DNA from: Polaromonas sp.
Lineage (GTDB): Bacteria; Pseudomonadota; Gammaproteobacteria; Burkholderiales; Burkholderiaceae_C
Reading direction: 5' to 3'
NCBI GenBank assembly: GCA_014376885.1
Contig: JACMQR010000153.1
Coordinates: forward strand, 1 to 5,719
DNA: 5,719 nucleotides
In this document: one piece after another, positions 1 to 5,453 of the stretch
Layout: every line of letters starts with the position of its first letter
Numbering within the stretch: position 1 is the stretch's first letter
The notes under the pieces: generated by a model
The model's database searches: none
Told to the model about the DNA's origin: nothing
Seen by the model: the letters and a program-made list of their open reading frames with translations, nothing else
Translations under genes and position numbers: made by a program

Positions 1-1515
1 CCGCAGCTGCAGCAGTCGATCCGGCTGCTGCAGCTGTCCACGCTGGAGTTGAGCCAGGAGGTCGAGCAGATGCTCGACGACAACCCGTTCCTCGAACTGG
101 CTGACGAGGGCGCGGTGCGCGAAGACTTTGGCCTGGACCGGATTGACACGCCAGTCAGCCAGGACAGCCGCGACATCGAGTTTGCTAGCGATTCAGTAGC
201 AGCTCATTCAGACATGACAAGCGCAGGCAGCCAAAAAGACACTGAAACCGCGCCTGAGACCAGCACCGAAGCCGCGCTGGAAGAAAGCTGGGACGGCGAC
301 GGCTCGGTCGAGTCCTCGCCCGACGACAGCGAATGGGGCGGCGACGCGCCGGCGCGCAAGAACAACCTGGAGGGTAGCGATGCCGAGGCGTCGGACCTGA
401 CCGGCGCCCATGTGTCGCTGCAGGACCATTTGCACCGCCAGGCGCTCGGCCTGCGCCTGTCCGAGCTGGACCGCGCCACGCTGCACTTTTTGATCGAGTC
501 GCTCAATGACGACGGTTACCTGGAAGACAGCCTGGAACTGCTGGCCGCCGGCCTGGCCAGGGGCGATACGGAGCAGGGCCAAGCGCTGGCGCCGCATTTT
601 GCCGTGGCGCTCAAGCTGCTCCAGCACATGGAGCCGGCCGGCGTCGGCGCAGGCACCCTGGCCGAATGCCTGAGCCTGCAGCTGCGCGATGCAGCGCCCG
701 GCGCTGAAATTCGGGCAGCGCTGGCGATTTGCCGCCAGCCAATGGCGCTGCTGGCCAAGCGTGATGTCAAGCGCCTGGCGCTCCTGTGCAAATGCACCGA
801 AGACGTCGTCAAGTCGGCCATCGCGCTGATTGCCCGGCTCGACCCCAAGCCAGGCCGGCGCTTTGCCAATGTCGAGCGCAACCTGATCGTGCCCGATGTG
901 ATCGTCGCCAAGTCCGGCCGCAGCTTCAAGGTCAGCCTGAACAGCGACGTGATGCCCCGGCTGCGGGTGCACGACATCTACGCCGGCGTGCTCAAGCAGC
1001 ATGGCGGGCGGGGCGGCAGCGGCGCGGCCGGGGCGGCGCTGCAGCAGCGGCTGCAAGAGGCGCGCTGGTTCATCAAGAACATCCAGCAGCGCTTTGACAC
1101 CATCTTGCGGGTCAGCAGCGCGATTGTCGAGCGGCAGAAAAATTTCTTCACGCACGGCGAACTGGCCATGCGGCCGCTGGTGCTGCGCGAGATCGCCGAC
1201 GAGCTGGGCCTGCACGAATCGACCATTTCCCGGGTCACCACCGCCAAGTACATGGCCACGCCGTTCGGCACTTTCGAGCTGAAGTATTTTTTTGGCTCCG
1301 GCCTGGGCACCGAAAGCGGCGGCAATGCGTCAAGCACCGCCGTGCGCGCGCTGATCAAGCAGTTCGTCGCCATCGAAAACGCCAAAAAGCCGCTCAGCGA
1401 CAGCCAGATCTCCGCCATGCTCAAGGAACAAGGCATTGAATGCGCCCGGCGCACGGTGGCCAAGTACCGCGAGGCGCTGCGCATCGCGCCGACCAATTTG
1501 CGCAAATCACTTTGA
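1..1515 (+). CDS. rpoN: RNA polymerase sigma-54 factor RpoN, 5'-truncated by window edge
   Basis: This is the alternative sigma factor that directs core RNA polymerase to -24/-12 promoters and needs AAA+ enhancer-binding activators to open them. The frame is open from base 1 and gives 504 residues. The first residues (PQLQQSIRLLQLSTLEL) match region I from about residue 17 of E. coli RpoN, so only some 16 N-terminal residues are missing. Residues 1-35 are the activator-interacting region I. About 36-135 is an acidic, low-complexity linker (region II). About 139-330 is the core-binding domain, starting near LQDHLHRQALGL. The helix-turn-helix lies near 395-418 (LGLHESTISRVTTAKYM). The RpoN box ARRTVAKYRE, which reads the -24 element, is at 482-491. 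The TTG at 49 is an internal leucine codon, not a start. The linker contains a repeat-derived segment, listed separately. The E. coli-type downstream partners hpf and ptsN are absent here. Identity is near certain. Confidence 0.97.
   Translation, partial: PQLQQSIRLLQLSTLELSQEVEQMLDDNPFLELADEGAVREDFGLDRIDTPVSQDSRDIEFASDSVAAHSDMTSAGSQKDTETAPETSTEAALEESWDGDGSVESSPDDSEWGGDAPARKNNLEGSDAEASDLTGAHVSLQDHLHRQALGLRLSELDRATLHFLIESLNDDGYLEDSLELLAAGLARGDTEQGQALAPHFAVALKLLQHMEPAGVGAGTLAECLSLQLRDAAPGAEIRAALAICRQPMALLAKRDVKRLALLCKCTEDVVKSAIALIARLDPKPGRRFANVERNLIVPDVIVAKSGRSFKVSLNSDVMPRLRVHDIYAGVLKQHGGRGGSGAAGAALQQRLQEARWFIKNIQQRFDTILRVSSAIVERQKNFFTHGELAMRPLVLREIADELGLHESTISRVTTAKYMATPFGTFELKYFFGSGLGTESGGNASSTAVRALIKQFVAIENAKKPLSDSQISAMLKEQGIECARRTVAKYREALRIAPTNLRKSL
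184..241 (+). repeat. Short dispersed repeat inside the rpoN linker, in frame
   Basis: This 58-base segment begins GCTAGCGATTCAGTAGC, a short inverted repeat with GCTA/TAGC arms, and ends AGCCAAAAAGACA. It is visibly more A/T-rich than the surrounding rpoN sequence. Its layout (GCTA-spacer-TAGC, then GCT, then AGCC and GACA near the end) aligns without gaps to the reverse complement of 3769-3826, with 32 of 58 positions identical by hand count. It resembles a small repeat I recall as abundant between genes in Comamonadaceae, but that recall is unchecked. Here it is translated within rpoN, giving roughly ASDSVAAHSDMTSAGSQKDT in the unstructured region II linker, where extra residues should be tolerated. 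Confidence 0.6.
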
Positions 1516-1548
1516 GCCCCCACGGTCGTTCGCTTCGCGTAACTCCCT

Positions 1549-1563
1549 GCCCCCCGAGGGGGC
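1549..1563. repeat. GCCCCC-CGA-GGGGGC hairpin, repeat copy 1
   Basis: This is a perfect 6-bp GC-only stem with a 3-base loop, 33 bases after the rpoN stop. A similar block at 1721-1733 in the second repeat copy has a 5-bp stem, within a run of nine C at 1718-1726. There is no T-tract after either, so neither is a standard intrinsic terminator. As RNA they could still block 3' exonucleases after rpoN. Confidence 0.6.
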
Positions 1564-1611
1564 TGGGTGCCGCGGCTCCAAGCCTGCAGTGCAGGGTTGG
1601 ACGGCACCCAG
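1563..1611. repeat. Nested long hairpin in repeat copy 1
   Basis: CTGGGTGCCG (1563-1572) pairs with CGGCACCCAG (1602-1611) as a perfect 10-bp outer stem. Inside it, 1578-1600 is a second palindrome that is perfect except for one G/G mismatch: arms CCAA/TTGG and CCTGCA/TGCAGG around a single central G. The module is absent from the second repeat copy. Confidence 0.7.
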
Positions 1612-1613
1612 AA

Positions 1614-1632
1614 GGGCTGCGTCTCGCAGCCC
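1614..1632. repeat. 8-bp perfect hairpin GGGCTGCG-TCT-CGCAGCCC
   Basis: This is a perfect 8-bp stem with a 3-base loop, directly after the nested hairpin and just before the 43-base block shared by the two repeat copies. It is GC-rich and lacks a T-tract. Confidence 0.7.
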
Positions 1633-1633
1633 G

Positions 1634-1676
1634 GCGCCTGCGGTCCGGCAAAGCCGGTCCCGCGGCCCCTGCTGGT
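1634..1676 (+). repeat. 43-base direct repeat, copy 1
   Basis: It matches 1739-1781 at 41 of 43 bases. Its core is the hairpin CCGGC-AAA-GCCGG. The stem can extend outward past a T/T mismatch and one bulged C, pairing GCGG with CCcGC. The two differences from copy 2 are the two members of one base pair of this stem. Confidence 0.85.
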
Positions 1677-1738
1677 GAAGACAGGCCCCCGCGCTCACCA
1701 CTGCGTGTGGTTCGCTGCCCCCCCCCGAGGGGGCCGCT

Positions 1739-1781
1739 GCGCCTGCGGTCTGGCAAAGCCAGTCCCGCGGCCCCTGCTGGT
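1739..1781 (+). repeat. 43-base direct repeat, copy 2
   Basis: This is the second copy of the block at 1634-1676. The core hairpin here is CTGGC-AAA-GCCAG: a C-G pair of copy 1 is replaced by T-A, so pairing is preserved. It follows the CCCCC-CGA-GGGGG hairpin of copy 2 by only a few bases. Confidence 0.85.
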
Positions 1782-1821
1782 ATGAGATGCGCCCGGCTCT
1801 TTCCTGCTTCGGCGAATTACT

Positions 1822-1842
1822 CCCTCTCCCTCTGGGAGAGGG
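1822..1842. repeat. CCCTCTCCC-TCT-GGGAGAGGG hairpin element
   Basis: This is a perfect 9-bp stem with a TCT loop, followed by TTGGGGTGAGGG. The combination of this hairpin with a GGGGTGAGGG flank is one I recall as a common intergenic repeat in diverse proteobacteria, though this was not checked here. It differs in sequence from the mosaic repeat just upstream, so at least two repeat families share this spacer. Confidence 0.65.
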
Positions 1843-1926
1843 TTGGGGTGAGGGCCGGCGGTCGTCGGCTGAACTGCGACGCATGGACCGTGCCCGCAAT
1901 CCCCGGAACCATTTGAAACACACACC

Positions 1927-3351
1927 ATGAACCAACTCCAACTCTTTCTCCCCTGCGCCGCCGGCGTCGAAAACCTGCTGGCTGCCGAAATCCGGCAGAC
2001 CACCGGCATTGACGGCAAGGCCTGGCGCGCCGGCGTGCAGCTGCCGGGCTCCTGGCGCGATGCGCTGCAGCTAAATTTGCACAGCCGCCTGGCCCAGCGC
2101 GTGCTGGTCGAGCTGCACCACGGCACCTACCGCAGCGAGCAGGACCTGTACAACGCCGCCGCCAGCGTGGCCTGGGAAATCTGGTTCACGCCTAGCCAGA
2201 CCTTCAAGGTCGAGATCACCGCCCAGCACAGCCCGCTGCAAAGCCTGAACTTTGCGACGCTCAAGGTCAAGGACGCGATTGCCGACCGCTTCCGGCACAA
2301 GTTCAACGACGTGCGCCCCAGCGTCGACACCCGCTGGCCCGATGTGCGGGTGTATGTCCACCTGACCACCGACACGGTGACGGTGTACATCGACACCTCG
2401 GGCGAGCCGCTGTTCAAGCGCGGCTGGCGGGAAGACAAGGGCGACGCGCCGCTGAAGGAAACCCTGGCCGCCGCCATGCTTGCCGCCAGCGGCTGGAGCG
2501 GCGCCCAGGGCTTGTGCAGCCAGGGCGTGCCCCTCTATGACCCGTGCTGCGGCTCGGGCACCATCGCCATCGAGGCGGCGCAAATCGCCTGCCGCATCGC
2601 GCCGGGCATCAACCGCAAGTTTGCCTTCCAGAAGTACCTGCCCTTTCAGGCCCATGTGTGGGACGGTCTGCTCGACCAGGCCGAAGCGGCCATCACCGAG
2701 CCGATGGCGCCGGTGTATGGCAGCGATGTGGCCTTTCGCATGGTGGACTTTGCCGAGCGCAATGCCGAGCGTGCCGGCGTGGCCAACGCCGTGCAGTTTC
2801 GCGGCGGCGACGCCTTGCAGCGCATGCCGCCCGCGCCCGGCGGCGTGATGCTGGTCAATCCGCCGTATGGCGAGCGCATCGACGTCGCCGGCGTGGCCGG
2901 CACCAGCGGCCTGCAGCAGCGCGAGCAGCGGCGCTCGCAATTCCAGGGGCAGAGCGTCGATGAATTCGGCCAGCCGGTGGCGCGCTCCGAACGCGACCTG
3001 CGCACGGGCCGCCATGATCAAACTGGGCGCAACGAGCGCGACAGCCGCGAGGAAAGCGGTTTTGAGCCGCCGCGCGACCGCTCGGCCAACCCCGGCCGCG
3101 AGCAGGCGCACGACGCCTGGGGCGAGGAAGCGTCCGACTTCTTTCCGCAGCTGGCCGCGCACTGGAAGAAGAACTATGCCGGCTGGACCGCCCACATCCT
3201 CACGCCCGACCTGAAGCTGCCAAACAAGATGCGCCTCAAAGAGTCGCGCCGCGTGCCGATGTGGAATGGCCCGATCGAATGCCGGCTGTTTCGCTTTGAC
3301 ATGGTGGCCGGCTCGGCGCGCGGCAAGCCGGCCGACCTGCCCGCAGCGTGA
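1927..3351 (+). CDS. rlmL: THUMP-domain 23S rRNA guanine-N2 methyltransferase, RlmL type
   Basis: The 474-residue product resembles the RlmL half of E. coli RlmKL, which methylates N2 of G2445 in 23S rRNA using S-adenosylmethionine. Assigning the same target here is inference. An N-terminal ferredoxin-like part and THUMP RNA-binding domain occupy about residues 1-160. Then come the family signature GEPLFKRGWRE, SAM-binding motif I DPCCGSGT (205-212) and catalytic motif IV NPPYGER (311-317). The C-terminus (FFPQLAAHWKKNYAGW... to the end) completes the Rossmann fold. No RlmK (m7G2069) domain is present. Residues 318-403 form a charged Q/R/E/D/G-rich insertion absent from E. coli RlmL. The ATG at 1927 opens with the expected MNQLQLFLPCAAGVE, but no good ribosome-binding site precedes it; CGGA at 1904-1907 is too distant. 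The stop overlaps the next gene's ATG. Confidence 0.9.
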   Translation: MNQLQLFLPCAAGVENLLAAEIRQTTGIDGKAWRAGVQLPGSWRDALQLNLHSRLAQRVLVELHHGTYRSEQDLYNAAASVAWEIWFTPSQTFKVEITAQHSPLQSLNFATLKVKDAIADRFRHKFNDVRPSVDTRWPDVRVYVHLTTDTVTVYIDTSGEPLFKRGWREDKGDAPLKETLAAAMLAASGWSGAQGLCSQGVPLYDPCCGSGTIAIEAAQIACRIAPGINRKFAFQKYLPFQAHVWDGLLDQAEAAITEPMAPVYGSDVAFRMVDFAERNAERAGVANAVQFRGGDALQRMPPAPGGVMLVNPPYGERIDVAGVAGTSGLQQREQRRSQFQGQSVDEFGQPVARSERDLRTGRHDQTGRNERDSREESGFEPPRDRSANPGREQAHDAWGEEASDFFPQLAAHWKKNYAGWTAHILTPDLKLPNKMRLKESRRVPMWNGPIECRLFRFDMVAGSARGKPADLPAA

Positions 3352-3818
3352 TGCTCAAAGCGCAAGCGGCGCAAACCGATGGCGAACAGGCGGGTTTGCC
3401 AACCGGGATGCCCCGGCAAACCGTCGTCATCGACACCAACATCATCCTCGATGTGTTTGTTTTCAATGACGCCGCCGCCAAGACCATCAAAAAAGCGCTG
3501 GAAGCCGGCGCGCTTGACTGGATCGCCACCCAGCCGATGCGCGATGAGCTGGCCCGCGTGCTGGCCTATCCGCAGATCGTGCCGCGCCTGGCGTTCTACC
3601 GCTTGAGCGCGGACGATGTGCTGGCATTGTTCGACCGCCATGCCCGGCTGCTCGACGCCCCCGTCAAGGCCCGGCTGACCTGCAGCGACCCCGACGACCA
3701 GAAATTCATCGACCTGGCCGTCGCCGGCAAAACCCTGCTACTGAGCAAGGACCGGCATCTGCTTTCGATGTCAAAACGGCTTCTGGTGCACGGTGTGCAA
3801 GCACAAGCAGCTATTTAA
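3351..3818 (+). CDS. PIN-domain protein, putative toxin-type ribonuclease (COG1569-like)
   Basis: PIN domains are Mg2+-dependent ribonucleases, and this subgroup is often labelled as putative toxin component. From the ATG at 3351 (155 residues), the hallmark VVIDTNIILD carries the first acidic residue, D28. MRDEL supplies E66, and SDPDDQKFIDLA supplies D113, D115, D116 and D121, followed by LLLSKDRHLL; these fit the acidic cluster that holds metal. TGATG overlap with the methyltransferase stop favours ATG 3351 and translational coupling. However, the PIN homology begins only at the ATG at 3408 (MPRQTVVIDTN), so the first 19 residues may not be part of the domain, or 3408 may be the true start. 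No antitoxin gene is adjacent on either side. The last 16 residues are encoded by a dispersed repeat. Family is confident; a toxin role is not shown. Confidence 0.85.
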   Translation: MLKAQAAQTDGEQAGLPTGMPRQTVVIDTNIILDVFVFNDAAAKTIKKALEAGALDWIATQPMRDELARVLAYPQIVPRLAFYRLSADDVLALFDRHARLLDAPVKARLTCSDPDDQKFIDLAVAGKTLLLSKDRHLLSMSKRLLVHGVQAQAAI

Positions 3819-3826
3819 TTCATAGC
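3769..3826 (-). repeat. Short dispersed repeat across the PIN gene 3' end
   Basis: Read on the minus strand, this starts GCTATGAATTAAATAGC (GCTAT/ATAGC arms), then TGCT, and ends AGCCGTTTTGACA. It aligns without gaps over 58 bases with 184-241 in rpoN, 32 identical, with the identity concentrated at the two ends. On the + strand it provides the last PIN codons (about SKRLLVHGVQAQAAI), the TAA stop and eight bases beyond. The same family resemblance to a Comamonadaceae repeat applies, from memory only. Confidence 0.6.
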
Positions 3827-3865
3827 GGTTTCCGGTGTTACAGCCAGGTTCACCGCCCATGGCCA

Positions 3866-3891
3866 GCCGGGGCGTGCCGGGGCGTGCCGGG
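3866..3891. repeat. Short tandem repeat, 10-base period
   Basis: The unit GCCGGGGCGT occurs twice exactly (3866-3875, 3876-3885) and then partially (3886-3891), in the spacer between the PIN and UPF0149 genes. It falls inside the upstream open extension of the UPF0149 frame and would encode a repetitive R/G-rich peptide, which argues against a start upstream of 3982. Confidence 0.75.
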
Positions 3892-3981
3892 CGGGGCGCG
3901 GCTGTCAAAACCAGGCGCATCCGGGCGCGGCAGATACACTTCGCCCCCACAGCCTCGCCGGAGGCCCAGCCCAGCACACCT

Positions 3982-4812
3982 ATGACACCACCCAGCCCCG
4001 CCCCCAACCATCCCGTCAGCATCGCGGCCGACACGCCGTGGATGGAGACCGAAGCCTTCGACGAGCTTGACGCCATCCTGGACGACCTGCGCGGCCGCCA
4101 TGACGAAACCCCGCAGTGGGAATTTTGCGAAGGCTTCATGGCCGCCGTGATCTGCTCGCGCCGGCCAATTCCGGCCGATGAGTACCTGGCCGTGCTGCTC
4201 GGCGTGCCGGCCCCGGGCGAAGCGCCCGACGACGACAGCGGCTCGTTTGCCAGCAACGCCCAGCGCGAACGCTTTCTGGCGCTCTGGAATCAGCGCTGGA
4301 GCGAAGTCCACACCGCGCTCGACGCCGAGGTCGACTCGCTGGAAGACGATGCCTGCTACCACCCCGAAGTCATGGACATTCGCGGCGTGGTGGCCGACCT
4401 GCCGCCCGAGGAGCAGGCCGCCTTTGCCAAGGAAGACCTGCCCGCGTTCGCCCAGGTCTGGGCGCTGGGCTTCATGTTCGCCGTTGAAAGCTGGCCGGAC
4501 GAATGGGCCGCGCCGCGCGACAAGGACGCCGCCAAATGGCTCGATGGCGCGCTGCAGGCGGTTGTCGCCATGACCGAGGACGACGCCGGCGCGCCGGAAG
4601 TCTCACCGCTCAGCGAAGAGGGCACGCCAAGCACCAGCATTGCCCGGCTCAACGCCTTTGGCGAAGCCATCTGGGCGGTGTACGACCTGCGTGAATTGTG
4701 GACCACCATCGGCCCGAAGGTCGAGACGGTTCGCCGGCCGGCCGTGCCGGGGCGCAACGACCCGTGCCCGTGCGGCAGCGCAAAAAAATACAAGAAGTGC
4801 TGCGGCGCCTGA
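3982..4812 (+). CDS. UPF0149 (YecA-like) family protein with C-terminal SEC-C zinc motif
   Basis: This is a 276-residue protein of unknown function. Residues from about 24 to 210 fit the UPF0149 family: an acidic helical start [15 protein letters not shown], then [24 protein letters not shown], and a second half with [23 protein letters not shown]. The C-terminus [18 protein letters not shown] is a SEC-C motif (Cys262, Cys264, Cys273, Cys274), the zinc-binding module also at the end of SecA. The ATG at 3982 is preferred because homology starts soon after it and the upstream extension (GTG 3835, ATG 3859) is low-complexity and repetitive. GGAGG at 3960-3964 lies 17 bases upstream, longer than ideal. 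A later ATG at 4042 is also possible. It begins 163 bases after the PIN stop, so it is likely a separate unit. Molecular role unknown; cytoplasmic, with no signal peptide or membrane segment. Confidence 0.88.
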   Translation: MTPPSPAPNHPVSIAADTPWMETEAFDELDAILDDLRGRHDETPQWEFCEGFMAAVICSRRPIPADEYLAVLLGVPAPGEAPDDDSGSFASNAQRERFLALWNQRWSEVHTALDAEVDSLEDDACYHPEVMDIRGVVADLPPEEQAAFAKEDLPAFAQVWALGFMFAVESWPDEWAAPRDKDAAKWLDGALQAVVAMTEDDAGAPEVSPLSEEGTPSTSIARLNAFGEAIWAVYDLRELWTTIGPKVETVRRPAVPGRNDPCPCGSAKKYKKCCGA

Positions 4813-4833
4813 AAGCCTTGCCAAGGCGCTTTT
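4812..4833 (+). terminator. Weak terminator-like hairpin after the UPF0149 gene
   Basis: AAAGCCTT pairs with AAG-(GC)-GCTTT around a GCC loop, with a 2-base bulge on the 3' side, immediately after the TGA stop. A run of only four T at 4830-4833 closes it, and part of that run is in the stem. The position is right for an intrinsic terminator, but stem and T-tract are both weak. The remaining spacer to 5001 shows no gene. Confidence 0.4.
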
Positions 4834-4991
4834 AAGGGCATGGCAAAAGGCATTGACGGCTCCAGCGCCCGGCCGGCTTCTCATTGGGCTGGGAGCGGCT
4901 GGTTGGGAAGGATGGCAAGCACAGGGGGCGATCTCTGACATTTCGCCAGGCGGCGGCGGCTCATGATTAATCACCGATTTTCAACCCGGCC

Positions 4992-4995
4992 AGGA
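4992..4995 (+). promoter_or_regulatory. Ribosome-binding site AGGA deciding the DUF3606 start
   Basis: AGGA sits six bases before the ATG at 5002, close to ideal spacing and the best such site in the window. It supports 5002 over the in-frame ATG at 4963, which overlaps the perfect palindrome TGATTAATCA (4964-4973) and has no comparable site. Confidence 0.65.
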
Positions 4996-5001
4996 AAAAC
5001 C

Positions 5002-5196
5002 ATGCCCACCTACTCGCCAATCTTTGCACCGGACTCGCAGGCCCTGTCCAATGAGCCGATCAATATCAACGAAGCTGCGTCGGTCAGTTACTGGCTCAGC
5101 GCCCTGCGCTGCAGCGAGCTCGAACTGCGCATGGCCGTTGCCCAGGTCGGGCCGGGCGCCCGGGATGTCGGCACCCAACTGGGCCGGGCGCCATGA
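5002..5196 (+). CDS. Small DUF3606-like protein
   Basis: This 64-residue protein has about residues 19-61 resembling DUF3606: PININEAASVSYWLSALRCSELELRMAVAQVGPGARDVGTQL. It shows the pattern of an N-terminal I-x-I-N-E, a YW pair, a short L-x-C-S/T-x-x-E-L helix and the A-V-x-x-V-G-x-x-A-x-x-V ending. The length suits this family of small, uncharacterised proteins. The start is set by the AGGA site at 4992-4995; ATG 4963 would add 13 unrelated residues. Its TGA overlaps the ATG of the next gene (ATGA), suggesting translational coupling. Function is unknown. The assignment comes from pattern recognition, not a profile search. Confidence 0.75.
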   Translation: MPTYSPIFAPDSQALSNEPININEAASVSYWLSALRCSELELRMAVAQVGPGARDVGTQLGRAP

Positions 5197-5453
5197 CAGC
5201 GGGCCTGGCAACAGCACCCGGCCTGTTGAACCTCCGGGTCGAAGAGTCGTCGCCCGGGCTTTATTTCTGGATCGTCACCCAGCTGTCGGCCCAGGAGCAG
5301 GCGGGCGAGGTCTGCATCGACACCTCCGACCATCCCTATCCTTCGCGCGAAGCAGCCCTGCGCATGGGAACGGCCTGCTTGAGGGCTTACAGCACCACCG
5401 CCGAGGGGCCCAGGCCAATGCTCCCGGCGCGTGCGGCCGCGCCCTTGTATTGA
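5193..5453 (+). CDS. Small hypothetical protein coupled to the DUF3606 gene
   Basis: I cannot name a family for this 86-residue protein. The section LLNLRVEESSPGLYFWIVTQLSAQEQAGEVCIDTSDHPYPSREAALRMGTACLRAY (about 11-66) looks like a compact alpha/beta domain: a beta strand with acidic EE, an aromatic GLYFW strand, then a YPSREAALRMG helix. It recalls small Burkholderiales hypotheticals of the 'R-x-E-E-x-x-P-G-x-x-x-W ... P-x-x-S-x-x-A-A-x-x-G' type. The last 20 residues are P/A-rich and less convincing. The start overlaps the upstream stop as ATGA and has no Shine-Dalgarno sequence of its own, which fits translational coupling. The same frame stays open after its TGA to the window edge, so the end may be premature. 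Confidence 0.55.
   Translation: MTAGLATAPGLLNLRVEESSPGLYFWIVTQLSAQEQAGEVCIDTSDHPYPSREAALRMGTACLRAYSTTAEGPRPMLPARAAAPLY

Larger units (their letters stand above)
1516..1926. other. 411-base gene-free spacer rich in hairpins and repeats
   Basis: The stretch between rpoN and the methyltransferase gene holds no believable gene. The open frames across it are proline-, arginine- and alanine-rich products of the repeats and match no family I know. It contains a two-copy mosaic repeat (about 1516-1676 and 1684-1781), at least four hairpins in the first copy, and a separate CCCTCTCCC hairpin near 1830. Each mosaic copy starts with a CCCCC-containing segment, then has a TTCGCT-containing segment, then a CCCCCGAGGGGG hairpin, and ends with a shared 43-base block. 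The first copy carries about 64 additional bases between the last two parts. I see no clear promoter for the downstream gene. Confidence 0.8.

Noticed and set aside
4..36. Perfect 12-bp inverted repeat (4-15 with 25-36) at the window start
   Set aside because: It lies in rpoN codons for a conserved Q/L-rich helix. CAG (Gln) and CTG (Leu) are reverse complements, so the palindrome is explained by the protein sequence.
208..1215. Long minus-strand open frame of 335 codons opposite rpoN
   Set aside because: It is antisense to a certain gene in high-GC DNA, where long shadow frames are expected. The translation matches no family.
1549..1842. Hairpins after rpoN as intrinsic terminators
   Set aside because: None is followed by a T-tract on either strand, so standard Rho-independent termination is not supported.
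1440..1941. Overlapping open frames on both strands across the rpoN-rlmL spacer
   Set aside because: They run through hairpin repeats and encode low-complexity P/R/A-rich sequence with no plausible domain or good start site.
2071..3195. Minus-strand open frame of 374 codons opposite the methyltransferase gene
   Set aside because: Shadow of the rlmL coding frame: the product is A/G/H/R-rich with no recognisable domain.
3902..3940. Possible promoter: CTGTCA (3902-3907) and TACACT (3935-3940)
   Set aside because: Each hexamer matches consensus at four of six positions, but the 27-base spacing is far too long.
3835..3981. N-terminal extension of the UPF0149 protein to GTG 3835 or ATG 3859
   Set aside because: The extension crosses a 10-base tandem repeat, is R/G/P-rich and lies outside the family homology. 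ATG 3982 is the better start.
4935..4973. Possible promoter with CTGACA (4935-4940) and CATGAT (4962-4967), plus palindrome TGATTAATCA (4964-4973)
   Set aside because: The -35-like hexamer is good, but the 21-base spacing is poor. A 10-base palindrome alone is too short to call an operator.
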